The notes under the pieces: generated by a model
Told to the model about the DNA's origin: nothing
The model's database searches: none
Seen by the model: the letters and a program-made list of their open reading frames with translations, nothing else
Position numbers and translations under genes: made by a program
Shown here: one piece after another, positions 23,846 through 31,500 of the stretch
Layout: the number at the start of each line of letters is the position of its first letter
Position numbering within the stretch: the stretch's first letter is position 1
Assembly (NCBI RefSeq): GCF_002893765.1
Contig: NZ_CP025938.1
Location: 3,677,501 to 3,741,500 of the forward strand
Source of the DNA: Tamlana carrageenivorans
Lineage (GTDB): Bacteria; Bacteroidota; Bacteroidia; Flavobacteriales; Flavobacteriaceae
Reading direction: 5' to 3'
Length of the DNA: 64,000 nucleotides

Positions 23846-23878
23846 GTTTACAACACGGTGTATAATTAATGGCTAGTT
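23846..23878 (+). repeat. Cassette boundary site 14, left half only
   Basis: GTTTACAAC followed by the left arm GTGTATAATTAATGGC and CTAG, after which IS256 begins and the right arm is missing. The end pairs with the cassette start ATTGTAAAC at 22614. No right half is found beyond the IS. Confidence 0.8.
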
Positions 23879-25234
23879 GGGACTGTAAACTATTTTGTGT
23901 TTTTGCTGTTAGTTAGTTTAAAAATGATTTTGAAATTCATAGGCAAAAAATTTACTTTTAAATTTTTATTTTATGAACTCAGACTTAGAAAAACAATTAG
24001 ACGCCTTGATCGGCAAAATCAGCAACAAGGAGGACTTTGACCAGGTCAAGGAACAGTTGCTTAAACGTGGTATTGAATCACTTTTAAAAGCAGAAATGAC
24101 TGCCCACTTAGGGTTTCAAAAAGGAGGTTCTGTAATTGAGAACAACCAGCGCAATGGTTTCTCAGAGAAAACTATCAAGACTCATAACGGCGAACAACGC
24201 ATCAAAATCCCCAGAGATCGTCAAGCGAGCTTTGAGCCTGTTATTGTCCCCAAACATCAATCGATTAGTCAAGAATTAGAAGATTGTATTCAACTGCTTT
24301 ACGCCAAAGGTATGAGCAATAGCGATATTATTGATTTTATTGAAAGTACCTATGGAGTGCAGTATTCCACATCACAGGTATCCATTATCACCAATCAATT
24401 ATTGGAAGACATCAAACAATGGCAGAATAGACCTTTAGAAGACGTATATCCCATTGTCTGGATAGATGCTATTCATTATAAAATACGTCAAGAAGGCAAG
24501 GTAATATCTAAAGCCTGTATGATAGTTTTAGGGGTGAATACCGAAGGGCAACAAGATATTTTGAGCATGAGTATTGTGGAGACAGAAAAGGCAGCTGCTT
24601 GGATGTCCATTTTAGACGATCTGCGCTCTAGAGGCGTAAAAGATATCTTCTTTCTGTGTTCGGATAACCTCTCTGGATTAGATAAAGCTGTAGAAGCTAT
24701 TTTTCCAGGTAGTATACGTCAAATATGTATCGTACATCAAATTAGAAACTCTTTAAAATATGTGAGCTATAAGGACCGTAAATCAATAATGGTCGATATT
24801 AAAGCTATTTATCAAGCCGATAATGAGAAATTCGCTTTAGAGGCTTTCGAAGTCTTTAAACAAAATTGGGAAGATAAATACCTCTCTGCCGTACAGTCTT
24901 GGGAAAACAATTGGGATAATTTGACCGCGTTTTTAAACTACCCAAAAGAGATTAGAAAACTTATATATACTACCAATATCATTGAGAGTTTTAATGCCAG
25001 TTTAAGAAAATATACACGCAACAAAAAAGTCTTTCCTCATGATGATGCAGCACTGAAATCCATATATTTAGCAGCTCAAAGCATCAGCAAAAAATGGAAG
25101 AAAACACGATTTAAATGGGGCCAAATTTACAATCAATTGTATATTTGTTTTCCAAACAGGTTATAATCTATATTATTTTAACCTATGAATTTTGAAATTA
25201 TTTTTCAAAAACACAAAATTTTGGATAAACTCCC
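23879..25234 (+). mobile_element. IS256-family insertion sequence
   Basis: About 1.36 kb bounded by imperfect inverted repeats (left GGGACTGTAAACT then ATTTTGTGTTTTTG; right CAAAAACACAAAAT then TTTGGATAAACTCCC). The 8 bases on each side (GGCTAGTT, CTATAAAT) do not match, so the usual target duplication is missing and DNA next to it was probably deleted. It separates the cassette array from the core chromosome. Confidence 0.85.
23973..25166 (+). CDS. IS256-family (mutator-type) transposase
   Basis: 397 aa, normal length. Features of the MULE/IS256 DDE family: N-terminal helical region with LLKAEMTAHLGFQKGG, the first Asp in PIVWIDAIHYKIRQEG, the second in IFFLCSDNLSGLDKAVEAIF followed by QICIVHQIRNSLKYVSYKDR (C-H motif), and the final Glu in TTNIIESFNASLRKYTRNK. 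Complete and probably functional. Codons are richer in GC than the neighbouring cassette genes, consistent with separate arrival. Confidence 0.94.
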   Translation: MNSDLEKQLDALIGKISNKEDFDQVKEQLLKRGIESLLKAEMTAHLGFQKGGSVIENNQRNGFSEKTIKTHNGEQRIKIPRDRQASFEPVIVPKHQSISQELEDCIQLLYAKGMSNSDIIDFIESTYGVQYSTSQVSIITNQLLEDIKQWQNRPLEDVYPIVWIDAIHYKIRQEGKVISKACMIVLGVNTEGQQDILSMSIVETEKAAAWMSILDDLRSRGVKDIFFLCSDNLSGLDKAVEAIFPGSIRQICIVHQIRNSLKYVSYKDRKSIMVDIKAIYQADNEKFALEAFEVFKQNWEDKYLSAVQSWENNWDNLTAFLNYPKEIRKLIYTTNIIESFNASLRKYTRNKKVFPHDDAALKSIYLAAQSISKKWKKTRFKWGQIYNQLYICFPNRL

Positions 25235-25244
25235 CTATAAATCT

Positions 25245-25279
25245 AAAAAGCTACTCTTTTTTCAGGGAGTAGCTTTTTT
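25245..25279. terminator. Bidirectional intrinsic terminator
   Basis: Stem AAAAAGCTACTC / GAGTAGCTTTTTT with a 10-base loop; 4 bp beyond it on the - side ends the TIGR01777 gene. Works in either direction by sequence. Confidence 0.85.
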
Positions 25280-25282
25280 ATT

Positions 25283-26185
25283 TTATAACAAATCGGATAA
25301 TGCTGGTTCTAAATGATGAAATTTAAAGTAAAAGCCTTTATCCTCAATCTTTTTAGAACTTACACGCTGACTCTCATACAAGATGGTGTGCATTTTCCCT
25401 AAAACTAATTTCATGACTGCTTTTGGGATATTAGGAAGAAATAATGGTTTTTCCTGAATGGATGCAATGGTCTTAACCAAGTCATTATTTGTGACAGGAT
25501 TAGGCGAAACAGCATTATAAACACCTTCCAACCTATATTTTAAAACATATAAAAACAATTGAGCCAGATCGTGAACGTGAATCCACGACTGCCATTGTTT
25601 CCCAGTACCAAAAGCTGCTCCTAATCCGTAATTTACTGGTTTCACCAATTCTTGCAAAGCACCACCTTTATCAGAAAGTACCAAACCAATTCTTATTTTA
25701 GAAACCGTTATCCCTAAAGTTTTAAAAGCATCGACCTCATGCTCCCAAGCACAAACCACTTTACTTAAAAATGATGTTGGTTTTGTTTTATAATTTTCAT
25801 CATAATAATTTGTAATGGAATCTGGGTAAACTCCTATGGCGCTAGCAGATATAACCTGTTTAATGTGATGTGATTCTCCTTTTAAATTATTAACTAATAA
25901 TTTAGTGCTTTCGGTTCTACTTTTTAAGATTTCCCTTTTGTAACAAGGTGTCCAACGTTTTGAAATGGGAGCTGCCGCTAAATGAATGATCGTATCGACA
26001 TCGGTAAAACAATTGGTATCTATATCCAAGGTTTTAGGGTTCCAATAAAAGCCTTTATAGTTTTCTTCTTTAGAAATTTGAGATTTACGCGTTGTAAGGT
26101 AACTTACTTTTATACCTTGTTGGTGACAAAGTTTTACTACTTCCTGACCAATTAAACCTGTAGCCCCTGTAATTAAAACGCGCAT
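25283..26185 (-). CDS. TIGR01777-family NAD(P)-dependent epimerase
   Basis: 300 aa. Rossmann start MRVLITGATGLIGQEVVKL with the GxxGxxG loop at residues 7-13, DTIIHLAAAPISKRWT typical of the TIGR01777/YfcH branch of the extended SDR superfamily, and a C-terminal DUF1731-like tail (PNIPKAVMKLVLGKMHTILYES). The substrate of the family is unknown; E. coli YfcH has been linked with cell division morphology. It is the first core gene right of the array and ends at the bidirectional terminator; its upstream region contains a 7-bp microsatellite. Intact. Confidence 0.9.
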   Translation of the reverse strand: MRVLITGATGLIGQEVVKLCHQQGIKVSYLTTRKSQISKEENYKGFYWNPKTLDIDTNCFTDVDTIIHLAAAPISKRWTPCYKREILKSRTESTKLLVNNLKGESHHIKQVISASAIGVYPDSITNYYDENYKTKPTSFLSKVVCAWEHEVDAFKTLGITVSKIRIGLVLSDKGGALQELVKPVNYGLGAAFGTGKQWQSWIHVHDLAQLFLYVLKYRLEGVYNAVSPNPVTNNDLVKTIASIQEKPLFLPNIPKAVMKLVLGKMHTILYESQRVSSKKIEDKGFYFKFHHLEPALSDLL

Positions 26186-26262
26186 CTTCTATTTTTTTTA
26201 CAAAATTACAAAATGGCCCTACCTAATGACCTGTATTTATATTAGGTTTAACAATATTGTTT

Positions 26263-26297
26263 AATAGTCAATAGTCAATAGTCAATAGTCAATAGTC
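26263..26297. repeat. Microsatellite (AATAGTC)5
   Basis: Five perfect 7-bp units between the TIGR01777 gene and mnmD. A second, unrelated 7-bp repeat follows 45 bp later. Confidence 0.95.
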
Positions 26298-26341
26298 AAT
26301 TTAAAAATTCCATTTAACATTTTGGGTGTTATAAGGAGCTT

Positions 26342-26446
26342 CTTTTCACTTTTCACTTTTCACTTTTCACTTTTCACTTTTCACTTTTCACTTTTCACTT
26401 TTCACTTTTCACTTTTCACTTTTCACTTTTCACTTTTCACTTTTCA
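26342..26446. repeat. Microsatellite (CTTTTCA)15 reaching into mnmD
   Basis: Fifteen perfect 7-bp units. On the - strand it reads TGAAAAG repeats and forms the last codons and stop of mnmD (KVKSEK then TGA). Period 7 changes the frame with each unit, so unit number affects only the last few residues. Confidence 0.95.
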
Positions 26447-27134
26447 CTTTCAACTTCTCCCCTCGAAGCATTTCTCGTTTTCCCGGAGGGCCAGGCAACT
26501 TTTCTACTAAAAACCCAACGGCTTGCATAGCACGACGCACACTACCTTTGGCTGCATAGGTAACTAAAATACCGCCCTCTTTTAAAGCATTAAACATGAT
26601 TGAGAAAATGGCTTCCGTCCACAATTCAGGTTGAACACGCGCTCCGAACGCATCAAAATATATGAGGTCGTACAAGTTAGAATCTGTAATATCTTTAAAG
26701 AACTTTTTTTGTTTCGTTAATGAAAAACCCTCTTGAATCTTATGTTTTTCTTCCCAACTAGAGTTATGAATGGCTTCAAAAAGGTCTGATCTCTCTTCAA
26801 TATGTAATTCAGAAACGTAATTGAGATGCTTAACTTCTTCATCTGAAATAGGATAAGCCTCTACACCACAATATTCAATTGGAACTTGTTTTTTTTCAGC
26901 CTCTACTAAGGTAATCAGTGTATTTAATCCCGTACCGAAGCCAATCTCTAAAATGGCAATATTTTTACCTTTTGTAGAAGTTAACGATTTGTCTAAAACA
27001 TACTCAAGACCATGTTTTATAAATACATGATAAGCCTCCTGAATGGCACCATGTTTTGAATGATATTGCTCATTCCATTCTGGAATATGAATGGTTGAAG
27101 AACCATCGGAAGTAATTATAATTTCTCGTTTCAA
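26430..27134 (-). CDS. mnmD: tRNA 5-methylaminomethyl-2-thiouridine methyltransferase MnmD
   Basis: 234 aa, a stand-alone version of the N-terminal methyltransferase half of MnmC (DUF752). It opens with the usual ITSDGSSTIHIPEWNEQYHS (DGS..., Y.S) and has the S-adenosylmethionine loop ILEIGFGTGLNTL at about 61-73, and YFDAFGARVQPELWT near 160-174. It transfers the last methyl to make mnm5s2U34 in the wobble position of tRNAs. The family's natural C-terminus (PPGKREMLR) is followed by a tail EKLKVKSEK and a stop made by the microsatellite. Transcribed towards the TIGR01777 gene; no terminator between them. Confidence 0.92.
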   Translation of the reverse strand: MKREIIITSDGSSTIHIPEWNEQYHSKHGAIQEAYHVFIKHGLEYVLDKSLTSTKGKNIAILEIGFGTGLNTLITLVEAEKKQVPIEYCGVEAYPISDEEVKHLNYVSELHIEERSDLFEAIHNSSWEEKHKIQEGFSLTKQKKFFKDITDSNLYDLIYFDAFGARVQPELWTEAIFSIMFNALKEGGILVTYAAKGSVRRAMQAVGFLVEKLPGPPGKREMLRGEKLKVKSEK

Positions 27135-27269
27135 ATTAAGAATTTCTAGTAAAAAGTGGTTTTTTTATCAATTGGCCTCAAAAAAAATAATTGAATCCAT
27201 GATTTGTTGTAAATATAGCATTTTTTAAAGACGAATTTGTTTAAATTTGTCTCATAAAAACACGAGACT

Positions 27270-28337
27270 ATGAGTGCTATAATCAACGATATTGAGATTA
27301 TAAAATCGGAAACTACAAAAATAAATGATGTAGATTTTAACAATTTAAAATTCGGACATGTTTTTTCTGATCACATGCTTGAATGTGACTATAAAGATGG
27401 AAAATGGCAAGCTCCTAAAGTAGTTCCTTATCAAGGTATTACTTTAGATCCTTCTGCTAAAATTTTCCATTACGGGCAATCAGTTTTTGAAGGTATGAAA
27501 GCCTACAAAGACGCTCATGAAAAAGTCTGGTTATTTAGACCTCTAGATAACTTTAAGCGTATCAATATCTCATCAAAACGTTTGGCGATTCCTGAGCTTC
27601 CTGAAAACTATTTTATGGATGGTTTAAAAGCCTTATTGGAAGTTGATAAAGATTGGATTCCTTCCAACGAAGGAAGTTCTTTGTATATAAGACCTTTTAT
27701 TTTTGCTTCTGGTAATGGATTCCACGCTTCTCCTGCCGATGAATATAAATTTATTATTTGTACAGCACCTTCAGGATCTTATTTTTCTGGTGATGTTAAG
27801 GTTTTAATTGAAGAAAAGTATTCGCGTTCTGCTAATGGTGGTGTTGGTTTTGCAAAAGCTGGTGGTAATTATGCCGGACAGTTCTACCCTACGCAATTGG
27901 CTATAGAAAAAGGCTATCAACAAGTTATTTGGACAGACGATAATACACACGAATATATTGAAGAAGCAGGGGCTATGAACATTTTTGTTCGTATTAACGA
28001 CACTTTAATTACTGGCCCTACTAGCGATAGAATTCTAGACGGTATTACCCGTAAAAGTATTATTGAGTTAGCAGAATCTGAAAACATTCCTGTGGAAGTT
28101 AGAAAACTTACCGTAGCTGAAGTGGTTGAAGCTGCCAAAAATGGTTCGCTTAAGGAAATGTTTGGAGCAGGAACCGCTGCTGTAATTTCTCCTATTTCTG
28201 GATTTGGTTATAAGGGTGAAGATTATGAGATAGAAAAGATTGACAATACCTACGCTAGCTTTTTGAAAAAGCGTATTACAGATATACAAACTAATAAAGC
28301 TGAAGACCCATTTGGATGGCGCTATGAGGTTAAGTAA
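27270..28337 (+). CDS. ilvE: Branched-chain amino acid aminotransferase
   Basis: 355 aa, class IV PLP enzyme of the long (BCAT2-like) type. Markers: FHYGQSVFEGMKAYK at residues 66-80, RPFIFASG near 141, and GGVGFAKAGGNYAGQFYPTQ, where Lys196 forms the Schiff base with PLP. It moves amino groups between glutamate and Val, Leu or Ile in the last step of their synthesis and first step of breakdown. A -7 type box TAAATTTG (27242-27249) lies upstream of the ATG. Single-gene unit with a strong convergent terminator shared with the pyrophosphohydrolase gene. Confidence 0.95.
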   Translation: MSAIINDIEIIKSETTKINDVDFNNLKFGHVFSDHMLECDYKDGKWQAPKVVPYQGITLDPSAKIFHYGQSVFEGMKAYKDAHEKVWLFRPLDNFKRINISSKRLAIPELPENYFMDGLKALLEVDKDWIPSNEGSSLYIRPFIFASGNGFHASPADEYKFIICTAPSGSYFSGDVKVLIEEKYSRSANGGVGFAKAGGNYAGQFYPTQLAIEKGYQQVIWTDDNTHEYIEEAGAMNIFVRINDTLITGPTSDRILDGITRKSIIELAESENIPVEVRKLTVAEVVEAAKNGSLKEMFGAGTAAVISPISGFGYKGEDYEIEKIDNTYASFLKKRITDIQTNKAEDPFGWRYEVK

Positions 28338-28343
28338 TAACAC

Positions 28344-28376
28344 AAAAAAATGGTCTAGAAATAGACCTTTTTTTTT
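28344..28376. terminator. Bidirectional terminator between ilvE and the pyrophosphohydrolase gene
   Basis: Stem around GGTCTA-GAAA-TAGACC with A-run on the left and nine T on the right; serves both converging genes. Confidence 0.85.
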
Positions 28377-28394
28377 ATTTAAAATTCCAATAAA

Positions 28395-28781
28395 TTACTG
28401 TTCTAAAATAGATTTGATATTAGGTTTAAAATAATTAGGGCCTTTTAGAACTTTACCATCTTCTCGATAAATAGGCTCACCTCCTTCTCCTAATTTACTC
28501 ATATTACTGCGCTGAATTTCATCAAAAACTTCTTCTATTTTATGCTGCATACCATGTTCAATAATGGTTCCGCATAAAATATAAAGCATATCACCTAGGG
28601 CATCGGCAACCTCAACAAGATCATTGTTTTGAGCGGCTTCTAAATACTCATCATTTTCCTCCTTCATTAGATTATATCTTAGCTTATTTTTAGCCTGACC
28701 TAAATCTGCTTTTGGCGATTCTAAATGCCCAATTTTAAAGGCCGTATGAAACGCCTTTACAGCTTCTATTTTATTTTTCAT
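28395..28781 (-). CDS. MazG-like nucleotide pyrophosphohydrolase
   Basis: 128 aa, all-alpha NTP-PPase. The metal-binding pattern is KEENDEYLEAAQNNDLVEVA then DALGDMLYILCGT (EExxE ... ExxD), and the C-terminus NMSKLGEGGEPIYREDGKVL is typical of a Flavobacteriaceae and phage family related to HisE and MazG. It should hydrolyse a nucleoside triphosphate or analogue to monophosphate and pyrophosphate, a house-cleaning role; the substrate is not readable. Converges with ilvE. Different from the full-length MazG at 55215. Confidence 0.88.
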   Translation of the reverse strand: MKNKIEAVKAFHTAFKIGHLESPKADLGQAKNKLRYNLMKEENDEYLEAAQNNDLVEVADALGDMLYILCGTIIEHGMQHKIEEVFDEIQRSNMSKLGEGGEPIYREDGKVLKGPNYFKPNIKSILEQ

Positions 28782-28845
28782 AATGTGATTTTATATTTGG
28801 GTAGTAAATGCATGTTAAATGCGTAAATTTGCATAAAAATATCAT

Positions 28846-29031
28846 ATGTTCAGTAAAGGTCAAATCATTTTCGGTGTTTTATTTTTTATCGTTTTTGCAA
28901 TCATTATTGCATATACCTATAGAAAAGACTTAAAATTACACAAGCGATTTTACGCAGGAAGCTACTGGATGCTTATTGCTTTTATTGCCTTTATCGCTTT
29001 TATTTCGGCTATTAAATTCTTTTTTAAATAG
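28846..29031 (+). CDS. Small two-helix membrane protein
   Basis: 61 aa, two hydrophobic helices (IIFGVLFFIVFAIIIAYTY and YWMLIAFIAFIAFISAIKFF) with a basic loop RKDLKLHKRF. The pattern is shared by short membrane proteins I have seen in many Flavobacteriaceae, with no known function. The start ATG is 64 bp from the divergent pyrophosphohydrolase start, so the two share one promoter region. Confidence 0.8.
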   Translation: MFSKGQIIFGVLFFIVFAIIIAYTYRKDLKLHKRFYAGSYWMLIAFIAFIAFISAIKFFFK

Positions 29032-29158
29032 CATACAATCCCTCAAAAAACAAGAGTATCGTTAAAAATTTAACTTATTTATAAAAAAAATAATATTTTA
29101 GACGCAACCTTTTTACTAATATACCATCTAATAGCAAACCACTAAAATCTAATCAAAT

Positions 29159-29245
29159 ATGACCATTATTTTAATTTTAAGTGCGCTTATTGTTGTTAAT
29201 ATCATTTTACTCATATTTAGTGTAAACAAAAAAACAGAACCTTGA
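29159..29245 (+). CDS. 28-residue single-helix membrane peptide
   Basis: ATG at 29159 to TGA at 29245 encodes a peptide with one strong hydrophobic segment (TIILILSALIVVNIILLIFS) and a short basic tail (VNKKTEP). It stands alone, 127 bp after the previous gene, and its last codons form the left half of a terminator, as often seen for true short genes. No homologue known to me. Confidence 0.45.
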   Translation: MTIILILSALIVVNIILLIFSVNKKTEP

Positions 29246-29263
29246 TTTAGATTCTGTTTTTTT
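29231..29263. terminator. Bidirectional intrinsic terminator
   Basis: AAAACAGAA / TTCTGTTTTTTT with an 11-12 base loop, between the 28-residue ORF and the converging DPP III gene. Confidence 0.8.
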
Positions 29264-29283
29264 GTTTACTTATGTATTAACTT

Positions 29284-31323
29284 CTAGTTTACTTCAGGAA
29301 GGAAACTGTAGTTTTTACTGTAGTTCAACATCTGACCATCAAAACTTTCTGGTTGAGTTACTTTTATTGCTATGATTTCGCCATTATTATCTGTTTCTGG
29401 TACTAAAACAGGATTTACAAAACCGCTATAAGGAGCCGATGTAAACTGTTTGTTACGCTCAAGAACTTCAGCATGAATCTCTTGATCTACTTTTACGCCA
29501 TAACCTTCAACTAAAGCTTCACAAGCAGCATAATCTCCTTCAGATTTAATTCTTTGGGTTTCTCTTAATAATTGTCCGAATAATTCATGTAATTTCTCGT
29601 AATCATTAATATTGAAATAGGTTTTACCATCTCTTTTTATTTTTTCAATAACGTTATCAGCCTTACCTTTTTCAAAAACCCAAGCCGATACCCATTGTCT
29701 GTTTCTCATGTGCGCTTCTTCAACATCGTCACCTAAATTTAAACGAATAAGCTGCGTCATTAAACCATTTCTAATATAGCCATCGTAAGCTGCTTTTCCA
29801 ACAGACTTCCAATCGTCAACCAAACCTAATTCTTGAAGTTTAGGGTTGTATAAATAATAAAGTCCTACTAAATCGGCACGCCCTTCTTCTAAAGTTGAGG
29901 CATAATTTTTTAAAGTTTCTTTAGTTTCTCCAACCCCAGGATTTAACTGTCCTGAAGCGTGTCCTATAACCTCGTGTAAAGCCGTATGTAATTTATCGGC
30001 TAATTGTCCGTATTTCTCTTCTAGTTCCAGTTCTTCTCGATCGTTTACAAACTCTTTTAAACGTTCTGAACCTCCAGCATTGTTATAAGCATTAATAATA
30101 TTTCCTAGAGATACCGATTTACTACCTACAGCAGCACGAATCCAGTTTGCATTAGGTAAATTTACTCCAATAGGGGTACTAGGAGAAGCATCTCCTGCCT
30201 CGCCCGCAACGCTTACTACTTTATATGAAACACCAACAACATTTTTCTTTTTATGAGCATCCATTAGCGTTGAATGATCTTCAAACCATTGTGCGTTATC
30301 CGATAAGACTTTCATTTTTTGAGACATATCAAAATCTTTAATTTGAATGATACTCTCGTATGATCCTCTATATCCTAATGGGTCGTTATACACCTCAATA
30401 AAACTATTTATATAATCGATATTACCTTCGGTAGCACCTGTCCAAGCCACATTATAATCATCCCAAGTTTGTAAATCTCCTGTTTTGTAGTATTCAATTA
30501 ACAGTCCAAGCGCATCCCCTTGAGCTTTATTTTCGGCTACACCTTGCGCCAATTCAAGCCATTTTATAATTTCATCGATAGCTTCACCATACAAACCACC
30601 TGATTTAAATACACGCTCTTTTAGCACACCGTTTTCTTTTACTAACTGAGAGTTTAAACCAAAAGACAAAGGTTTTTCAGGGTTTGGTGAGGTTTTTGTT
30701 TTATAAAAACTTTCAACATCTGTATTAGTTACATTAGGTCCGTAGAAGTTTACCGCAGAAAGCGCCACATTATCTACACCTTTCGCTTGGTTTACTTTCT
30801 TGACATCTTTATCATTAAACAAAACAGCAAAAGCTTCTCCTTCTAAAGATGTTTGTGTAGCCTCCAGTAAAGATTTTAAATATTCGGCAGAAAAACCTGG
30901 CTTCAACTTATCATTAGAATAATGGTGATGAATACCATTACTAAACCATACACGCTTTAAATAAGCCTCAAAAGCCTTCCAGTTATCAGTAGTTTTATCG
31001 CCTTCAAAAGTTGTATATATTTTCTCTAAGGCTTTTCTAATCGATAAATTATGGCGGTAGTTTTGGTCCCACATAATATCACGTCCCGATAAACCCGCTT
31101 GGGTTAGGTAATACACAAGCTTTTGCTCTTTTAGTGTTAAATTTTCCCAACCTGGAATTTGATAACGCAGAATTTTGATATCGGCAAATTGCTCTACATT
31201 ATAATCAAATTTAACCTCCTTTTTTTCGGTTATTTCAGGAATACTGGTTTGGGACTTCTCATTGCCACAAGCCCATAAGAGCGTACTTATTAAGGCCAAG
31301 CTTAAAATTGTTTTTAGTTGCAT
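29284..31323 (-). CDS. Dipeptidyl-peptidase III-type (M49) zinc lipoprotein peptidase
   Basis: 679 aa. Lipoprotein signal peptide with lipobox LLWAC (Cys19). The zinc site HEVIGH is at about residue 449 (LHEVIGHASGQLNPGVG), one residue pattern unusual for metallopeptidases (HExxxH) and diagnostic of M49, followed about 30 residues later by EEGRADLVGLYYLY with the third ligand Glu. Family enzymes release dipeptides from peptide N-termini. The lipid anchor puts it in the periplasm or on the outer membrane, for peptide use. Single gene, ended by the terminator at 29231-29263. Confidence 0.93.
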   Translation of the reverse strand: MQLKTILSLALISTLLWACGNEKSQTSIPEITEKKEVKFDYNVEQFADIKILRYQIPGWENLTLKEQKLVYYLTQAGLSGRDIMWDQNYRHNLSIRKALEKIYTTFEGDKTTDNWKAFEAYLKRVWFSNGIHHHYSNDKLKPGFSAEYLKSLLEATQTSLEGEAFAVLFNDKDVKKVNQAKGVDNVALSAVNFYGPNVTNTDVESFYKTKTSPNPEKPLSFGLNSQLVKENGVLKERVFKSGGLYGEAIDEIIKWLELAQGVAENKAQGDALGLLIEYYKTGDLQTWDDYNVAWTGATEGNIDYINSFIEVYNDPLGYRGSYESIIQIKDFDMSQKMKVLSDNAQWFEDHSTLMDAHKKKNVVGVSYKVVSVAGEAGDASPSTPIGVNLPNANWIRAAVGSKSVSLGNIINAYNNAGGSERLKEFVNDREELELEEKYGQLADKLHTALHEVIGHASGQLNPGVGETKETLKNYASTLEEGRADLVGLYYLYNPKLQELGLVDDWKSVGKAAYDGYIRNGLMTQLIRLNLGDDVEEAHMRNRQWVSAWVFEKGKADNVIEKIKRDGKTYFNINDYEKLHELFGQLLRETQRIKSEGDYAACEALVEGYGVKVDQEIHAEVLERNKQFTSAPYSGFVNPVLVPETDNNGEIIAIKVTQPESFDGQMLNYSKNYSFLPEVN

Positions 31324-31462
31324 TTTATTAAATATAGTTAGAAATTAAAATCATATTACCACAAACCATCGAATATTAAAATCTTTTTTAAGCTTTAACC
31401 TATAAAAGAATAATCAATTTGACGCAAAAATAAGAATTTATAAAGTAAAAAATTAAATTGAG

Positions 31463-31470
31463 TATCTTTG
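31463..31470 (+). promoter_or_regulatory. -7 box upstream of the SRPBCC gene
   Basis: TATCTTTG fits TAnnTTTG and lies 30 bp before the ATG; the -33 element is not clear. Confidence 0.4.
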
Positions 31471-31500
31471 ATTTAATTTTTTATTGAAAACCAACACCAA

